64,000 nucleotides of DNA from an uncultured Clostridia bacterium. GTDB taxonomy: Bacteria; Bacillota; Clostridia; UBA1381. The stretch is from assembly GCA_947626135.1 (NCBI GenBank), contig CANQQZ010000009.1, positions 1-64,000 of the forward strand, read 5' to 3'. How positions within the stretch are numbered: position 1 is the stretch's first letter; every line of letters begins with the position of its first letter. The notes beneath the pieces are model-generated. The model was not told the DNA's origin. It worked only from the letters and a program-made list of their open reading frames with translations, and searched no databases. The position numbers were made by a program, and so were the translations under genes. Positions 62,303 to 64,000 of this stretch are shown here, in pieces.

Positions 62303-63208
62303 ATGAAAAAATTGATTGGTTTGCTTGCGGCGGCGATGCTTATTCCGGCGCTCGCTTCATGCGGCGGTTCGCAGCAGGCGGACACGACGGGCGCTGACAC
62401 GGCTGCCGATACGACGGCGGCGGAAAGCGACTGGGCGCAGGTACAGGAGAAGGGCGTTCTCACGATAGGCGTTACGAATTATCCGCCTATGAACTATCTC
62501 GACGACAACGGCAACTGGACCGGATTTGATACGGAATTCGCGCAGGCGGTAGCCGAAGAGCTGGGAATAGACGTTACGTTTACCGAAATCAGCTGGGACG
62601 CGAAGGAAACAGAGCTTGCCTCAAGAAATATCGACGCTCTCTGGAACGGCATGTGCATCACTCCCGAGCGCGAAGAGGCATGGGAGATTACAACCCCGTA
62701 TATGTACAACACTCAGGCTATGGTTATGAAGGCTGACAGAGAGGCTGAGATTATGGCTGACGTAGCCGGAAAGAATGTCGTTTCCGAAGCGGGCTCTACC
62801 GGCGAGGAAAAGGTGACCGGAAAGATGGACGACGCAAACGACCCGACTGTCGAGGTTATCGCGGCTGATTATTTCAAGGACGCAAATTACACCGGCGTAA
62901 GCAACATGGCGACGGCGCTCATGGACGTCCAGAACGGTATCGCGGATATCGCTGTTGTTGACTCTGTAATCGCGGAGGGTATGATAAACGGCGACGGCTC
63001 GTCTCTTACAGACCTTGTTATCAACACCGACAACAAGTTCGGCGACCAGTGGTTTGGCGCGGCATTCAGAAAGGGCAGCGATATATGCCCAATGGTTAAC
63101 GAGGCTATGAAGAAGCTCGTTGACAACGGAAAGCTTATGGAGCTTGCTCAGAAGTACGGTCTTACCGAGAGCGTACAGAAGGCTATGGATCATAACGCGG
63201 CGCAGTAA
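62303..63208 (+). CDS. Family-3 (amino-acid type) extracellular solute-binding lipoprotein
   Basis: A 301-residue lipoprotein. The signal peptide ends in lipobox LASC (Cys at about residue 20), followed by an acidic, Ala/Thr/Asp-rich linker. The binding domain has LTIGVTNYPPMNYLDDNG, GFDTEFAQAVAEELGI and the ISWDAKETELASRNIDALWNG segment that usually contacts the amino-acid ligand. Start at the ATG behind GGAGG; a TTG six bases upstream is too close. No permease or ATPase follows: a terminator comes directly after, so partner genes must lie elsewhere. The ligand is not determined; glutamine, cystine or another polar amino acid would be typical. Confidence 0.93.
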   Translation: MKKLIGLLAAAMLIPALASCGGSQQADTTGADTAADTTAAESDWAQVQEKGVLTIGVTNYPPMNYLDDNGNWTGFDTEFAQAVAEELGIDVTFTEISWDAKETELASRNIDALWNGMCITPEREEAWEITTPYMYNTQAMVMKADREAEIMADVAGKNVVSEAGSTGEEKVTGKMDDANDPTVEVIAADYFKDANYTGVSNMATALMDVQNGIADIAVVDSVIAEGMINGDGSSLTDLVINTDNKFGDQWFGAAFRKGSDICPMVNEAMKKLVDNGKLMELAQKYGLTESVQKAMDHNAAQ

Positions 63209-63220
63209 TTCTTGATTTAA

Positions 63221-63252
63221 GGGGCGGGGCAAATAGCCCCGCCCTTATATAT
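63221..63252 (+). terminator. Terminator of the binding protein gene
   Basis: GGGGCGGGGC / GCCCCGCCC stem with loop AAATA, then TTATATATTTTT. Confidence 0.85.
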
Positions 63253-63310
63253 TTTTGGAGAGATAAATTTTAGTTTATCGCACTTTTGCATATGGTGGCG
63301 CTCAACTAAG

Positions 63311-63450
63311 GCCCCTTGTCAAAGGGGGCTGTCAGCGTAGCTGACTGGGGGATTCCATAATTACAACAAATCGCTCAAATGTGTGGTTTTCTGTAAAAAT
63401 GAATCCCTCCACCGCCTGCGGCGGTCCCCCTCCCTTTGACAAGGGAGGCT
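63311..63450. repeat. MITE-like unit, copy 1
   Basis: About 140 bp with terminal inverted repeats built on CTTGTCAAAGGG / CCCTTTGACAAG. Internal inverted sequence GTCAGC-GTA-GCTGAC lies near the left end. Confidence 0.7.
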
Positions 63451-63495
63451 CTCGCCCGCCATATGCGATTTCTGCTCACGGTAGCGCTCCGCTTG

Positions 63496-63638
63496 CGCCC
63501 CTTGTTAAAGGGGAGAGGGCCAACGAAGTTGGCGAGGGGATTTCGCAATTACAACAAATCGCTTAAATATGCGATTTTCTGTACACATAAATCCCTCCAC
63601 CGCCTTCGGCGGTCCCCCTCCCTTTGACAAGGGAGGCT
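63496..63638. repeat. MITE-like unit, copy 2
   Basis: Same orientation and layout as copy 1, with GCCAACGAAGTTGGC as the internal hairpin in place of GTCAGCGTAGCTGAC. The stem sequence has changed but pairing is kept, which points to selection for RNA or DNA structure. Confidence 0.7.
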
Positions 63639-63704
63639 TGCACCCGCCGTTTATGTTATCCCGATAAACTAAAATTTACATTATAACATAAAGGATAGAA
63701 TCAT

Positions 63705-64000
63705 ATGACAAACTGTAATTTTGCCGGGTACACAATCGGCGCGGACGCGTATGATGCGATTGAAGCCATATGCGCGCCGCTGGGCAGGCGCGCGCTTATA
63801 ATCGGCGGTGAAACGGCGCTGTCAAAAGCGCGGGAGAAGCTTTTGCCGGCAATGAACGCATTTGAAATAATAGACTGCGTTATTTACGGCAAGGAGTGTT
63901 ACCGCGCGCGTATCGCGGAATTAGCCGATACATACAAAAACAGCGGCGCGGATTTTGTTGTCGGCGTCGGCGGCGGAAAAGCTATCGACACCGCCAAATG
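63705..64000 (+). CDS. Glycerol-dehydrogenase-like iron-containing alcohol dehydrogenase, 5' part
   Basis: The first 98 codons of a gene cut by the window end. The product starts MTNCNFAGYTIGADAYDA and has the NAD-binding RRALIIGGETAL strand and the glycine-rich FVVGVGGGKAIDTAK loop of the GldA/Fe-ADH family. It probably oxidises glycerol or reduces a small carbonyl compound with NAD(H) and a divalent metal; ligands lie beyond the edge. The ribosome site is AAAGGA. The left flank is the composite repeat element. Confidence 0.85.
   Translation, partial: MTNCNFAGYTIGADAYDAIEAICAPLGRRALIIGGETALSKAREKLLPAMNAFEIIDCVIYGKECYRARIAELADTYKNSGADFVVGVGGGKAIDTAK

Larger units (their letters stand above)
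63264..63678. repeat. Composite inverted-repeat element enclosing two MITE-like units
   Basis: A perfect 17-bp inverted repeat, TAAATTTTAGTTTATCG at 63264-63280 and its complement at 63662-63678, encloses two related units of about 140 bp. Each unit begins with GCCCCTTGTYAAAGGGG and ends with CCCTTTGACAAGGGAGGC, carries AATTACAACAAATCGCTYAAAT in the middle and ATCCCTCCACCGCCT near the right end. No ORF with a ribosome site lies inside. It fills the gap between the binding protein gene and the last gene of the window. Confidence 0.75.

Overview
The window looks like a chromosomal segment of a carbohydrate-fermenting Gram-positive bacterium of class Clostridia, probably a gut or rumen Oscillospirales-like lineage. 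The genus cannot be fixed from sequence alone. The evidence is a Firmicutes-type S10-spc-alpha ribosomal cluster with the order adk-map-KOW protein-infA-rpmJ, a zinc-type S14, AGGAGG ribosome binding sites before almost every gene, many consensus sigma-A promoters with 17-bp spacers, lipoprotein signal peptides on solute-binding proteins, a DUF4250 microprotein, and many genes for plant-polysaccharide use. Base composition looks even across the window, and no transposase, integrase, phage gene, rRNA gene or CRISPR array was seen.

Layout. 1-5.7 kb: glyA, an acetyltransferase with a phosphopantetheinyl transferase, purine nucleoside phosphorylase, a nucleoside kinase, a tiny cysteine-rich FTR-like protein and a cobalamin adenosyltransferase. 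5.7-13.8 kb: a minus-strand operon running from a DUF4430 lipoprotein and an ECF S-component through GH36 alpha-galactosidase and GH1 beta-glucosidase to a heterodimeric ABC exporter. 14-20 kb: a PL26/YetA-like protein behind malic enzyme, then PTS enzyme I on the other strand. 19.8-23.3 kb: two phosphoesterases, a TraX-like membrane protein, a five-tRNA array (Val-Asp-Phe-Gly-Cys in transcription order) containing a palindromic tandem repeat, and a DtxR-type regulator. 23.4-24.6 kb: rpsF-ssb-rpsR. 24.7-41.5 kb: one unbroken minus-strand run of 32 ribosomal and associated genes from rpsJ to rplQ, including rpmJ and rpmD, which are too short for routine ORF calling. The rpsJ leader is about 405 nt long and holds an intrinsic-terminator-like hairpin.

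41.8-52.7 kb: an Lpl/Ytc-type sugar importer (solute-binding lipoprotein and two permeases), a GH105 unsaturated rhamnogalacturonyl hydrolase and a divergent DUF2264 protein. Together with the PL26-like protein and a GH112 phosphorylase at 60-62 kb these suggest use of rhamnogalacturonan I (RG-I). No ATPase for the importer and no two-component regulator lie in the window. DUF2264 leads a short plus-strand run into DUF4250 and then into a TetM/EF-G-like GTPase fused to a C-terminal Rae1/YacP-type NYN endonuclease domain. I consider this fusion the most interesting object in the window: a single chain that could enter the ribosomal A site and cut mRNA.

52.9-58.8 kb: a pyridoxal/pyridoxamine kinase, then an operon of an asymmetric ABC-F ATPase, a histidine phosphatase, a divergent ThyX-like protein overlapping a dihydrofolate reductase gene, and a phosphofructokinase with PPi-type motifs. 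58.8-64 kb: a PepSY protein, the GH112 phosphorylase, an orphan family-3 solute-binding lipoprotein, a composite inverted-repeat element and the start of a glycerol-dehydrogenase-like gene cut by the window edge.
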